DNA of 64,000 bases from Blasia pusilla (taxonomy: Eukaryota > Marchantiophyta > Marchantiopsida > Blasiales): NCBI GenBank assembly GCA_050084515.1, contig CM114273.1, forward strand, positions 4,340,001 through 4,404,000, written 5' to 3'. Made by a program: the position numbers and the translations under genes. Within the stretch, counting starts at the first letter, position 1, and every line of letters starts with the position of its first letter. Below the pieces are notes generated by a model that was given only the letters and a program-made list of their open reading frames with translations, was not told the DNA's origin and did not search any database. Positions 1 to 9,859 of this stretch are shown piece by piece.

Positions 1-357
1 GGTTGTGAGAAGCAGGCCGGTCTGGTCTCGAAAATCCTTATGCAACCCGTCTATTTGGGAAACAGAGGAATTCAGAGCCAAGCCATAAACTCTATATTGA
101 CCATTTGTTAGAGGTAGGAGATTCCATTCTTTACGGTCTGTTATTATTGGCTGGACTGTCTCACCTACAACGTCCTCCATACCGTCCACCCTAACATCCT
201 TGGAAACAAAGATTGTTCCAATTTGGAGAAGAAATCGCATTGAGAGGAAATTTTCATCCACTGGTATGAAAGATTCACGAGCTTGCAGTCGAACTATTTC
301 TGATTGGGCAAGGGCCGCTAGATGAGTGCCACAAGTAAGTTTCACATAATTATCCAT
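1..357 (-). CDS. Start of a MULE-associated ORF, cut by the left edge
   Basis: An uninterrupted 119-codon frame starts with ATG at 357 and runs leftwards off the window. The frame is also open upstream of that ATG, so the true start is uncertain. I do not recognise a named domain. Its last ~60 codons (segment 46-230) match, at roughly 85% by eye, the DNA at 55896-56079, which adjoins the MULE transposase pseudogene on the same strand. The tract QYRVYG is shared by both. This copy keeps CAG and CAA where the 56-kb copy has TAG and TAA, so it is the better preserved one. The likely identity, N-terminal part of a MULE-type transposase, is inferred from that adjacency alone. Confidence 0.5.
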   Translation of the reverse strand, partial: MDNYVKLTCGTHLAALAQSEIVRLQARESFIPVDENFLSMRFLLQIGTIFVSKDVRVDGMEDVVGETVQPIITDRKEWNLLPLTNGQYRVYGLALNSSVSQIDGLHKDFRDQTGLLLTT

Positions 358-380
358 TCCCAGATGATTCCACCGGGTGG

Positions 381-420
381 AGAATGAGAATAAGAATAAG
401 AATGGGAATGAGAATGAAAA
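381..420. repeat. GAATAA/GAATGA simple repeat
   Basis: A short purine-rich hexamer-like run of GAATAA and GAATGA units just upstream of the minus-strand ORF start. Confidence 0.8.
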
Positions 421-479
421 TTTATAGTGAATAGTGACTGGTATGACAGAATTCGACTGACAAGATGTTGTTTGGTAGG

Positions 480-845
480 TGAGATTTTCTAACATAATGG
501 ATTCAATCTTGTTGCAACTTGTCGGAGTCCAATTGGTTCTAAAATTTGGGACTCAAACACATGGGTTGCAAAGCCACGGAGTACCATCTTCTGTAAGAGT
601 TCGAGTGCAACTTGCAACCCCTCGGAGTCCGTTGGGTTGGTACCCCTGCTTGTCTGACCTGTGTGATTGAAGTCGAGATTTGCTAACATCGAGACACGAG
701 ACATTGCATGGATTTGCTACGGCAACCCGTTGGGGACTGCGACGTGTTTGAAAGGCACCTAACCTTGCTTTCCCTTTTGGATCTCGTGTCAATTTCTCTT
801 GTCCAATGAACCGTGCCAACCGTGAGTGCAATTTTGCCGTATGGT
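480..845. other. Intergenic DNA with degraded palindromic repeats
   Basis: No gene is seen. The stretch carries several decayed copies of the CAACCCGTCGGA-type palindrome that fills the introns farther right, for example around 515, 605 and 722. It lies between two divergently oriented genes. Confidence 0.5.
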
Positions 846-1318
846 GGGAAGTGTCCAACCCAAGGTAGACCTTGTAAACCATCGGAGAGCAACGGCTTAC
901 CTCGAGACTATGCTTTGTCGCATTGTTACCCAAGGATGAGGAAAGCGTACAACCCGTCGGTCTCCAAGGGGTTGCCTAGGTACCTCACCTTGTTACCCCA
1001 AGATGAGGGAAGCTTGCAATCCATCGGTCTCCGAAGGGTTGCACGGGTACCTTGCCTTGTTATCCCAAGACGAGGGAAGCGTGCAACTCGTTGGTTTCCA
1101 ACGGGTTGTGCGGGTACCTCGCCTTGTTACCCCAAGACGGGGAAAGCATGCAACTCGTCGATCTCCGACGGGTTGCCTAGGTACCTCGCCTTGTTATGCG
1201 AGGACGAGGGATGCGTGCAGCCCGTCGGTCTCGGACAGGTTGCCTCGGTAACTCGCCCTGCATCCCCAAGACGAGGGAAGCGTGCAACCCGTCGGAGACC
1301 GACGGGTTGCCTAGGTTC
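846..1318. repeat. 67-bp tandem array carrying palindromes, seven units
   Basis: The landmark TTGTTACCCC (with variants) recurs at 923, 990, 1057, 1124, 1191 and 1258, exactly 67 bp apart, with a weaker unit to the left. Each unit contains a palindrome of the type CAACCCGTCGG / CCGACGGGTTG, followed by CCTAGGTACCTCGCC. The array ends about 80 bp upstream of a TATA box and may act as a promoter-proximal or element-subterminal binding array; that role is inference. Confidence 0.9.
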
Positions 1319-1401
1319 CCACATGCAAAGTTCCATAACGGCCAACACCTCACCATCGGTACAACCCAACGACCCAACGGTCAGCTCAACGGCTCGAAAA
1401 G

Positions 1402-1409
1402 TATAAAAG
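1402..1409 (+). promoter_or_regulatory. TATA box of the three-exon gene
   Basis: TATAAAAG lies downstream of the 67-bp array and about 105 bp upstream of the first long plus-strand frame. Spacing and composition suit a plant RNA polymerase II core promoter. The start site would fall near 1430-1440. Confidence 0.6.
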
Positions 1410-1652
1410 GCTGAGATTTCGATCATTTCCGTTTTTTATTTTGCGATTTTATGTGCTCTTCCTTGTAGCTGTTGACGTTACCTTTGCGTTGCTAAACTCG
1501 GTTACATCACCACTTTGCTGGAAGGTTACGACAATCCAGCACTCGACGCTTTGAGGGTTCGATTCCGGCAAGCCCATCCGCTGGAGGGTCACAGCGCTTC
1601 ATCACGAAACGCTAAGAGAGTTGGGTTTAGGGTCACGGTGCTTCATCACAAA

Positions 1653-2904
1653 ATGCTTCGAGGGATGTATCGTTCACAAGAGCAGGTTAGATTGTCGAGG
1701 AGGAAGAACATACCCAATGTGCAACATGATGAGAAAGAAAATACAAGCAACACTCCCAAGTCCATCAGGACTCTGACGTCACCATCTTCAGGTCCTCGTT
1801 CGGAAAATGAGATAAGGCAACAAGAAATAGAGGAGCGGGAAAGGGAAGCTGATACGCACAGGCAAGAGGTTCTAGCAAAACGTGTTCTAGAGGAGCTTGC
1901 TAAGCAAAACGCCAAGGCTGAGGCATCGAAGGCCTTCAAGAAAAGAGTTGCGGACAAGAAACGCGAGAATAAGCGTCTTGACGCCTCTATGAGGAGAGCA
2001 GAACTCGCTAAAGCTCAAAGGGAAAAAGCAATCGTCATTGAAGAAAGCCCTGCCGTCCAACAGAGAGTGTTGAGATGCAAGAAATATCTATGATGAGGTC
2101 TAGGGACACCATGAATCTAAAATCGGCTGAGGAAACGGCCGAAGTTCTAGTGACAAACGATGAGGTCATGAGGACAGCAAGTGTGGAGATGGTGGACATC
2201 TCTGAAGAAGCAAGAGAAGAGTCTTCATCGTCTTTGAGCCCTGTGGAAGAAATCGACCTTTATCGGATCGATGAGTTTCCCGTGCACTTGCCAGCTGTTG
2301 TCCTAGAGCAGCTGGTGGGCCTTGACATCGACCCAATATTTGAGCGGGTACGAAAATTTGAATGTGAAGGCTCATTATGCAATTCATTGGCAGAACACAG
2401 TATTTTACTGACTTGGTTCCCATTGTGGCAGGTTGTTAAGCATATGGCACTAATGGAGGGCCGGAACGCCCCAAGAATTCCACTTTGTCGATTGCGGAAA
2501 ATGGAGTACGTCCGGGAAATTCAGTCAGAGGAGGACATTGCAAAGCTCAAACTGTCGGCAACGACTACATCCTACGTCGACAACTTCCCTCCGTTCTATG
2601 TTTAGCCTTACGATGAACATGGAACCCAAGCGCTGGTGACGGAAGAGGACTTGGAGGCGTTGGATACTTTCTGGAGGATGAGAGATCAGGAGTTCAGAAG
2701 AGCGATTGAAGGAACCAAATTTAGCTGGATGTGGAACCTTTACTTCTTCATCTAGGATGGAAAGTACAAGTACATGGCGTGGACGCTGTTTGCAGAGGAG
2801 CGCCCAAATTCATTGGAGGCGCATTTTTGCATGAAAGCAGTCGTGCTCCATCCATTTCCTCATCACATGGCAACGGTGGAAATGACAATGCATGCGATGA
2901 ATAC
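1653..2904 (+). other. Exon 1 of the three-exon pseudogene
   Basis: The ATG at 1653 opens a basic segment and then a long E/K/R/A-rich helix, a predicted coiled coil, up to about 2060. Coding signal then switches to another frame (from about 2063), so a frameshift lies near 2060-2090. The second half is acidic, then hydrophobic and aromatic, and is cut by TAG at 2603-2605 and 2753-2755. It ends AATAC at 2904 before GTAAGT. Confidence 0.55.
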
Positions 2905-3692
2905 GTAAGTTTCCTCTTCCTTAAGTTTGATTGTTTCAATCCGTCAGAGTCAGAAAAATTGAATAAATGGAAAGCTTAAAGATGGGCAGGAATGATTTGA
3001 GTCTCTTGCCACCATCCTGTTTGTGGTCAATGTCATAGTCAAGCAAACCGTCGGAGTCTGACGGGTTGCCTAGTGCCCAAGCACACCAGATTAATCCGGG
3101 ATACTAAAACAAGTCGAACATCGACGGGTGAAAAAATGACTGCATGATTTATTTGTTCTGCAATCTGTCGGACTCCGACGAGTTGCACAACAAGAGGTAA
3201 CAAATCATCGGACGCCTAAAAGCAACTCGTCGGAGTCCGACGAGTTGTTAGACTGTCCAATATTTTTTGGATACTTTTGGCCGAAAGCAACTCGTCGGAT
3301 TTCGACGGGTTGCATTTCCCCCCAGGGTAGGTGGTCGGAGTATGAGAGCTTGCTTTTAGGCGTCCAATTCGAGCTTTACAAGGCATTGCGCAACCCGTCG
3401 GACTCTAACGTGTTGATATGTGCAATTTTTTTCCAAAAACTTGTGTCCGAATTGAAGTCATTCTACAACCCGTCGGAGTCCGACGGGTTGTAACCAATGA
3501 CTAAATCGTTTGGACTAGAAAGTCACGAAAAGAGAGTGCAACTCGTCGGACTCCGATGGGTTGCAATTCTCTCTAAAAATTTCAAGAGTGTTGCAATAAG
3601 TGTAACACAAAGATATGTGTTGCGACCCGTCGGACTCCGACGGGTTGCTGGATCCTGATAGCTTGCAGTATTCTTACCTTGTGTTTGTGCAG
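2905..3692 (+). other. Intron 1, packed with palindromic repeats
   Basis: GTAAGT at 2905 and a pyrimidine-leaning TTGTGTTTGTGCAG ending at 3692 bound this 788-bp intron. Splicing joins exon 1 frame to exon 2 frame without a stop. It carries at least eight copies of a 25-27 bp palindrome, the best at 3222-3248, 3465-3491, 3538-3564 and 3622-3648, spaced roughly 60-80 bp apart. Confidence 0.75.
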
Positions 3693-5730
3693 GATTGTAT
3701 GCGAGGGGAACGTCACCCACCACTGGATCCATGATTGCGACAAGGTGAAGAAGGTGTTTACGAAGCACCCGGTAGAATACAAGGGATTCCCGGGCGACGG
3801 TCTAGTAAATGAGATGCTAGCAAAGGGAGCTCAAATAAAAAAGAAGACTTGGGCAAATACCTTCATTTCCCAAGATGCAGCCGTCACAATCCTTTGTTGG
3901 TCCAAGATCCAGGCCGCCAAGAAGAGTGCTTCATTGGAACTGGAGCGAAGGGAGAACGTGTCAGCGTCGGAACGTGCAAAGTTTATTCAGACTACCATAT
4001 CTGCAGCTACAAAGTACACTGCAACCAAGATGCAGCGTTACATTGCGATTCTCAACCCCAAACTTGACCCACAGTTCTACAAGGAGCTCAAGGTGATAAT
4101 CAAGCGCGAGCGGAAGAGAGACGAAGATCCATAGGGTCAAATCGGCGAGAAAGTGTCTCTAGACTACCTGCACAGATTTGCGCTGTCTGGGATATCCGAG
4201 TTTAGGCAAATCCGACTGATGAAAATGAGTCTCAAGGGCACTGAGGCCCAAAAGAGGGCGGCACACCATCCTTCGGGAGTTTCAGATCCAGTGATCTCCC
4301 ATTGGCTACGGGAATGGTCATTCTGGGACGCGTTACGGCTTCTCAAGAAGTCCACGCTCGTGGGTCTTCAAGCGGAGTTGAAGAAGATTGAGTCTGCTCC
4401 ACAGGAACCAAACCTAGAGGTGCAGAAGATTTTGAACTATGGCTTGATGCCATAGAGATAACCCACGAAAAACCCAAGATTTAGGGTGATGTTCAAGAAT
4501 CACATCCTCCCTTAGGCAGACCTAGATGAGGAAATAGACGCCAAAAAACGGGATTTTGCAAAGAAGAAGCGGGATCTTCAAGGCGAGGCGGCCGAGTCAT
4601 CTCGACAAAGAACTGCCCAGCGGATAGTGTACAGGTACCTCATCAATTGTAAGAATGCAGGTACCAGGCAAAAAATATCGGCAATGTGCAAATTGTGGGC
4701 TTCTCCGCTCCATGGAGAGGCATTCTCCATGTATGACATGGAGATGGGATAGGGCATGTCCGACTGGGAGGTTAACAATTGTCCAATCTGGTTGGACTTC
4801 AACGACCCAGAGGACATTACAGAAAAAAAAGTACGCGTGGTGTATGATGCAGTGATCGCAGGTAGGGACGACATTCCAAACTTCATGCAACCTGATGATT
4901 TTTTTGAAAGAGATGTGGAGGAGCAAGCCCTCCAGACAGCGGAGTTCGTGGGCAAGGTCGTCACCGCCAAAGACAAATCCACAAGGGGTTTGAGGAAGGT
5001 GAGGGGATCAAGGAATTTTGAGGCGGAGTCTTCCAAAAAAGAGGCTTAGTCCTCAAGGCAAGAGGCAGAATCGTCCGCGCGAGTAGGGCGAGAGGGCCAC
5101 ACCAAGTCTTCGTCCAAGAAAACTCCTGAGGGGTCTGAGGTAACAGAGACTCCCACAAGCCGACAATAGACTCAGGAGAAGCGGAAGCGGGAGGCGCCTG
5201 GTTCGTTTGAGAGAGGAGATAAGGATGTGGAATACACTCCATCATCCTTAGGCAGGCATAGGGAAACAACCACCAAGACAAATGTCCTTGTTCATCTGAC
5301 TCATCTTGTCGATGAGCTAAAAAGTTTCAGTTCTCAGGAGTTGACACCTGCCATTGATAAATTGACCGTGCAGGGACAAAAAATCCTTTGAAACGGGCAC
5401 GCCCCCTGGAGGGTGCATGGGATGGTCGAGGAGGTGGCGGTGGACCTCCTCATATCAGATTTGCCTTCTGGGTTTCACTTGTGGGACAAAAATCCGTGTG
5501 ACACTGTCCCAAACTGGAATGTCCTGCTTTCGTACGACCAAATCGCGTTGTTGTTTTCTTTTGCCGACGCGTATCTGAGTGACAAGGGTTGTTTCTTGGT
5601 CCTTACTGGAGGAAGCGAAGATGAGCTCTTCAACCTGTAGTGCGTGAAGAGGTCGCTGAAGTGGAGGATGGCACAATCATGGGTAATTAAAAATGAATAT
5701 CCGCTCCGATCGACAACGAGTCAAGTCTGG
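3693..5730 (+). other. Exon 2 of the three-exon pseudogene
   Basis: A single frame can be followed for about 680 codons, interrupted by TAG at 4132, 4453, 4513, 4750, 5047, 5167 and 5638, one TAA at 4459 and one TGA near 5389. The frame itself is never lost, so the damage is mostly point mutation. The 3700-4130 part is lysine-rich with EGNVTHHWIHDCDK near its start. The 5040-5270 part is low-complexity, charged and serine-rich. The last part (5413-5640) holds the methyltransferase-like block. Confidence 0.6.
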
Positions 5731-6355
5731 GTAAGTCCTCTTATTCAACGAATTTAGTTTAACAGAAATTCAACCTGTCATGCTCCTACGGGTAACATCT
5801 GTGCATGCAACCCGTCAGATCCCAATAGCTTGTGTCTGCGGTGTTGCAATATGTGTGAAAGCAACGGGTTGCAAATTCACCAACAAGTCTCCATTGACTG
5901 CAACCTGTCCGAACCCGACGGGTAGCAAGTAGCACTACTTTTCCCCGTGTTTCTGGATTGATGCGACCCGTCTGAAAGCAACGGGTTGCTCTCATATTAT
6001 GAAATTCTTAACTCTGAACAATTGTATTCAGTTGTAAGTCAACCATCGCACTCGAAACAGTGGAGGTTTTGTCCAGCAAGATGAGCAACTTGTCGGCTTC
6101 CGACGGGTTGCTCATGGCTAAAAAGGGATCTTAGAGTTGTAAGACAACTTGTCGGATTCCGACAGGTCGCGGTTCTGTCAGACCTACAGGCCAATTTCGG
6201 ATGAGTTGGTAATTAGTATGGACTACTATGACGGGTTGAAAAGCAACCCGTCGGATCTCGATGGTTTGCACATTGTGTCAGTTTATGGAGAGTAGACCAG
6301 CGGTCTACTAGCTTTTTCGTTTTGCTGACAATATTTTTTACCTGCTTGTTTACAG
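5731..6355 (+). other. Intron 2, packed with palindromic repeats
   Basis: GTAAGT at 5731 and TTGTTTACAG ending at 6355 define a 625-bp intron, phase 0. Palindromes of the same family lie near 5809, 5901, 5962, 6085-6111, 6144 and 6243. The matching intron of the second copy is 56395-57010. Confidence 0.75.
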
Positions 6356-7172
6356 ATGGATCACTCATTTGTCTACTACTTTGTAAGGCCCGAGCACAAC
6401 TTCCAAGTGTTCCAGATAGTCTCTACAATTCCCCTCGGAATTTACATGCACGATGGGACTCCCTTACTTGGAGGAAGGGAAAAGTCACATGCCTTGATGC
6501 AAACGCTCTTCAAGCTCTGAGGCCGGGTGACTTGGTCTTTGACTTAGTGGGCCTATCAGGGGCGAGTATCAGAGGTGCCTCACATAGTGGCACGAACATT
6601 CTCTGCCTTGAAGGAAGGATGAAACTTTTTGACCTTTGCTAATGGGAGTATATAACTCTTCCCCAAATCCAATAGTTCGGTTCTTGAACCACCATTGATA
6701 GTGACACCATCGTCACTTCCTACTATCCCGAAAATCGAGAGGGCAAATCCAAGAGTAATTTTGGAAGAGCTATTGCACGATGACGAGTGTGTTCAAAGAT
6801 TTATTGGACCTAGCTTGACTGAAGCGTTTTGGAATAAGGATTTAGTGCTTTCCAAGGACGGAGCACATGTTGATATTGGATGGATGTCACCTTGCAGAGC
6901 ATACAAGATTTATTGCCAAGGAAGGCGTTGGGACTCAAATCATGTTACATGGAACTATTATGGTGTACTTAGGGGGGGCCAAGGTTCTCGAATTTCCCAA
7001 CATCTTCGATCCCCGTCTACAATCGGCCAAAGGAGCGACTTGTATCCCAAGACATTCCTTTTGTACAGTAACCTTGGTGAGTTAAGAGTAAATTTGTAGA
7101 TGACGAGGCTGAAGAAATCATAGACTAGATCAAATATACATTTCCGAGCTTCCCTCGGATGTAATAAAGGAC
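6356..7172 (+). other. Exon 3 and 3' end of the three-exon pseudogene
   Basis: The exon opens MDHSFVYYFVRPEHNFQVF in phase with exon 2. Two later blocks are open in different frames (6695-7099 and 6867-7085), so one or more frameshifts are present. One block reads TIMVYLGGAKVLEFPNIFD. TAG at 7097-7099 ends the first of these frames. An AATAAA-like TGTAATAAAGGA lies near 7160 and may be the poly(A) signal. Confidence 0.5.
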
Positions 7173-8480
7173 ACAAAGTTTTTGAATCATGATGGTTTTT
7201 GTAAACTTTTGCTCAATTTTTTTTTGTTCTTGTCGATTGTGTTGGTCTATCTACTCGAGGTTATTTATTTTGCAACTCGTCGGATTCTGATGGATTGCAA
7301 CTTGTCACAATATTTTAAACCCCTTGCGGACAACTTGTCGGATTTCGACAGATTGGCTGCTTGAGTGATCCCACTCTTTTCTTATTAGTCCAACTTTTCA
7401 GGCATTTTGGCATGCTTCTTCACTTTTGCCTCGTTCCCCATTAAACGTCACACCATTCTTCTCTAACACGATATTTCAGAGACGTGTTGGATTCCTACTA
7501 CCTGTGAGATTCTAATGTCAAATTCCCAACCAGTCAGATTCTCATGGGTTGCAGGGTGGAATGGAATCACTTCTCAAGATCCTTCTTTTGTTGTGGCATG
7601 CTTGATTGCAAGGGGTGCAACCCATCGGATTCCGACGGGTTGGAAGGGGTGCAACCTGTCGGATTCCGGCATTTAGGGTGTGAATGAAGGGACATGGGTA
7701 CATCAGATCCTCTTTACTCCTGATAACTATCAACCTTTTGGTTCAATTTTTCCTCTCAGTCTCATCACATTTTCTTCTTGATGCATACATTTCTCAATGG
7801 CTGAGAGAATGGTGAAACCAAGTTGTCAAACACATGGCACTCCATGGTATACTTTATGCACCCATTTATGAGCCAACATGATCCAATGCTAGCATGAAAA
7901 TCTTTGGCTACCATCAGTGATGAGTGATTTGTTCTGTTCTAGAAAATCCCCTCATGGATGAGTATTGATCGGATGGGATATTTAATGCAAGAAGAGTCAA
8001 CAATCCATAATGTCAACCACATTTTCGGAGAAGTTAAACCTTGAAGAGCACAGGAGTCTATTGAGACCATAGTTAGAGTCTTTATTTGAACCTTTCATTG
8101 AGATGAAATTGCTACTTCGGGTCAAATTATCTTCCAATGGTCCTCCGAAAATAATACCCCTTAGCCCGGCTTACTGTAGAATTGGCTTAGACAAGCAATG
8201 TGAAGAAAATTGGGCTCACATGGAGAGTGATGGAAGGATGTTTGTAGTGGTCTTATGATGTCTACTAGTTCTTCCAAGCCCGGAAAAAAAAAAAAAAAAA
8301 AATTATTTTAGGCCTGAATGTGCTCCACTTGCTACTCGTCTAAAGATTTGATGAATTTGAAAGCAAATAAAAATTTCAAAAATGTCAAAAATTTTGAAGA
8401 GAGGAGGCGGATTCTGCCTTTTTTTAAAGAGAGACTCTCCTCTCTCTTACTCTCTCCTGCCATAATACCAAACCCGATCA
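7173..8480. other. Gene-free stretch downstream of the pseudogene
   Basis: No gene is recognised. The first 500 bp hold decayed palindromes of the intron family (about 7271, 7330, 7617 and 7651). The rest is AT-rich unique-looking DNA with an A-run at about 8283-8302. Confidence 0.5.
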
Positions 8481-9640
8481 ATGGGTCTACTCGCCAATGG
8501 GAAGGTTACATATTTTTCCGGATAATCCATGATGGAAGAGAAAAAGGATCTAGTTGCACACAAATAGAAAGAGATAAGAGGACCATGAAGCACTCTAAAC
8601 CTCTAAACTCTTCGATGAAATCCCCTAGTTTTATAGATCCCTCATGGTATATGGAAGGGGATCTAACATGCTTCTTGCAACTATACTTTCAATCTTATTT
8701 TAGTACGACATGTGACATTGACATCACTTTTAACTTAGAGCCAAGATTCTCTAAGAATGATTTAAACGTATATGAAGAATGAAAGCTAAATTTGGAGACG
8801 TGATTTGTAACCTCTATGTCCAAAATGAAACCCATTCAATTTTTTTGGAAATTGAACATTATAAAAGAGTTAGACATAGAGTTGGGTATATTCATAGGCA
8901 CTTTATTATATCTTAAAGAAAGATTAATCTACCAATAACCTAATGTGATGCATGGAGACTATGAGAAAACTTTAAGTTTTTGGGAAGTGGGCCATTGAAA
9001 TGGTACGATAACTTCTTGAAGAGCCAAAAATTCTATAGGGGTTTATTTTATCATTTGAAAAATACAAAGAGTTCTACAGGTGGTGGAAAGGAAATTTAAG
9101 TGAAAAAAACTACCTTCCAAGCTTCATATTTTTTTAAAAATACGCAAGCCATTTTTTGGACACTACCAATGAATTACCACAAAATGCTGGTGGTAATTAG
9201 GAGTTGATGTAAGATTCGAAGCTCCAAAGCTGAAAAAAAATCTTATTTGCGGAAATTATTCAAGCTAATGAGGTCCGATTCTTTAAAACATGTGTTGAAA
9301 ATATTCCTTAACAACCCGACACTAAAAGATGGTGAAAAAGAATTAAAACAAGTGTATCTATAATTGGATGGATTTGTGGGTGCCAAGTAGATCAAGTTGA
9401 AGGATCTGGTCTCTTCTTTGTTGTGTGGTTGCTTGATCTTGGCTGGTTTCCACTACTTAACCATTTGAAGGTCCATTCTTTCTCGATACCACCGCATGAA
9501 TAATAGCCTTAAGAATGATTCAATTCTTAGTGACGTACTTCTTCACATACTTCTTCCCTATGTAGCTAAGTCTCGTAATATACTAAATTCTTAGAAAGTT
9601 TGGTCCTTTGGATAAATCCCCCACATACATGATTCCCCTT
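8480..9640 (-). repeat. Dispersed long repeat, unit a (minus orientation)
   Basis: The reverse complement contains the family landmark CTCTTCCATCATGGATTATC (8525-8545 on this strand), matching CTCTTCCACCATGGATTC at 15776 and 31657. The stretch 9350-9600 matches 13081-13310 in the same orientation. It forms the outer part of the left arm of the large inverted repeat. Confidence 0.7.
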
Positions 9641-9859
9641 AAGAGTCTTCCATATGCTACTAGGACCTTCATTCTCATCTGCTAACACTCATTTCAGGGC
9701 TAGGAAGTTGAAAGGTAGTGTTTCCCACTATTCATAAGGAATGCCCTCAATGCCCCTCACATAGATTTACTCATAAATTCTCGTATTTTTCTTTAGTTTT
9801 TTTTAATGGAAACTATACTATGTGAGTCACTAACTTATGGAGAAAAAGAGTAACTCCTC

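Larger units (their letters stand above)
1515..7172 (+). pseudogene. Decayed three-exon gene with coiled coil and methyltransferase-like block
   Basis: Three exon blocks (1515-2904, 3693-5730, 6356-7172) are joined by two GT-AG introns, and both joins keep frame: phase 2 at 2904/3693 and phase 0 at 5730/6356. The first in-frame ATG is at 1653; the open frame begins at 1515. One frame change near 2070 and about eleven in-frame stops, nine of them TAG, break it. Exon 1 encodes a strongly charged coiled coil (about 1800-2050). Late exon 2 has a block reading DLLISDLPSGFHLWDK and later GCFLVLTGG, which resembles motif IV and the following strand of class I SAM-dependent methyltransferases. I do not recognise the whole family. 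It may be an accessory gene of the neighbouring MULE-type element; a captured host gene is the alternative. Confidence 0.6.

Noticed and set aside
1556-1566. GGTTCGATTCC matches a tRNA B-box
   Set aside because: Flanking bases do not form a T-arm or the rest of a tRNA cloverleaf, and the site lies in the coding frame at 1515.
2905-3692. Regularly spaced palindromes as a CRISPR array
   Set aside because: Repeats are imperfect, spacers vary and are not unique inserts, there are no cas genes, and the setting is a eukaryotic intron.
1653-5730. TAG read as glutamine (altered genetic code)
   Set aside because: The paired segments at 46-230 and 55896-56079 show CAG and CAA turned into stops. TGG-to-TAG and CGA-to-TGA changes and loss of catalytic residues also occur, so decay explains the stops better.
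8281-8304. A-run as the poly(A) tail of a LINE or SINE
   Set aside because: Its length differs between the duplicated copies (about 20 versus 9), as for a slipping homopolymer, and no retroposon body or target duplication is visible.
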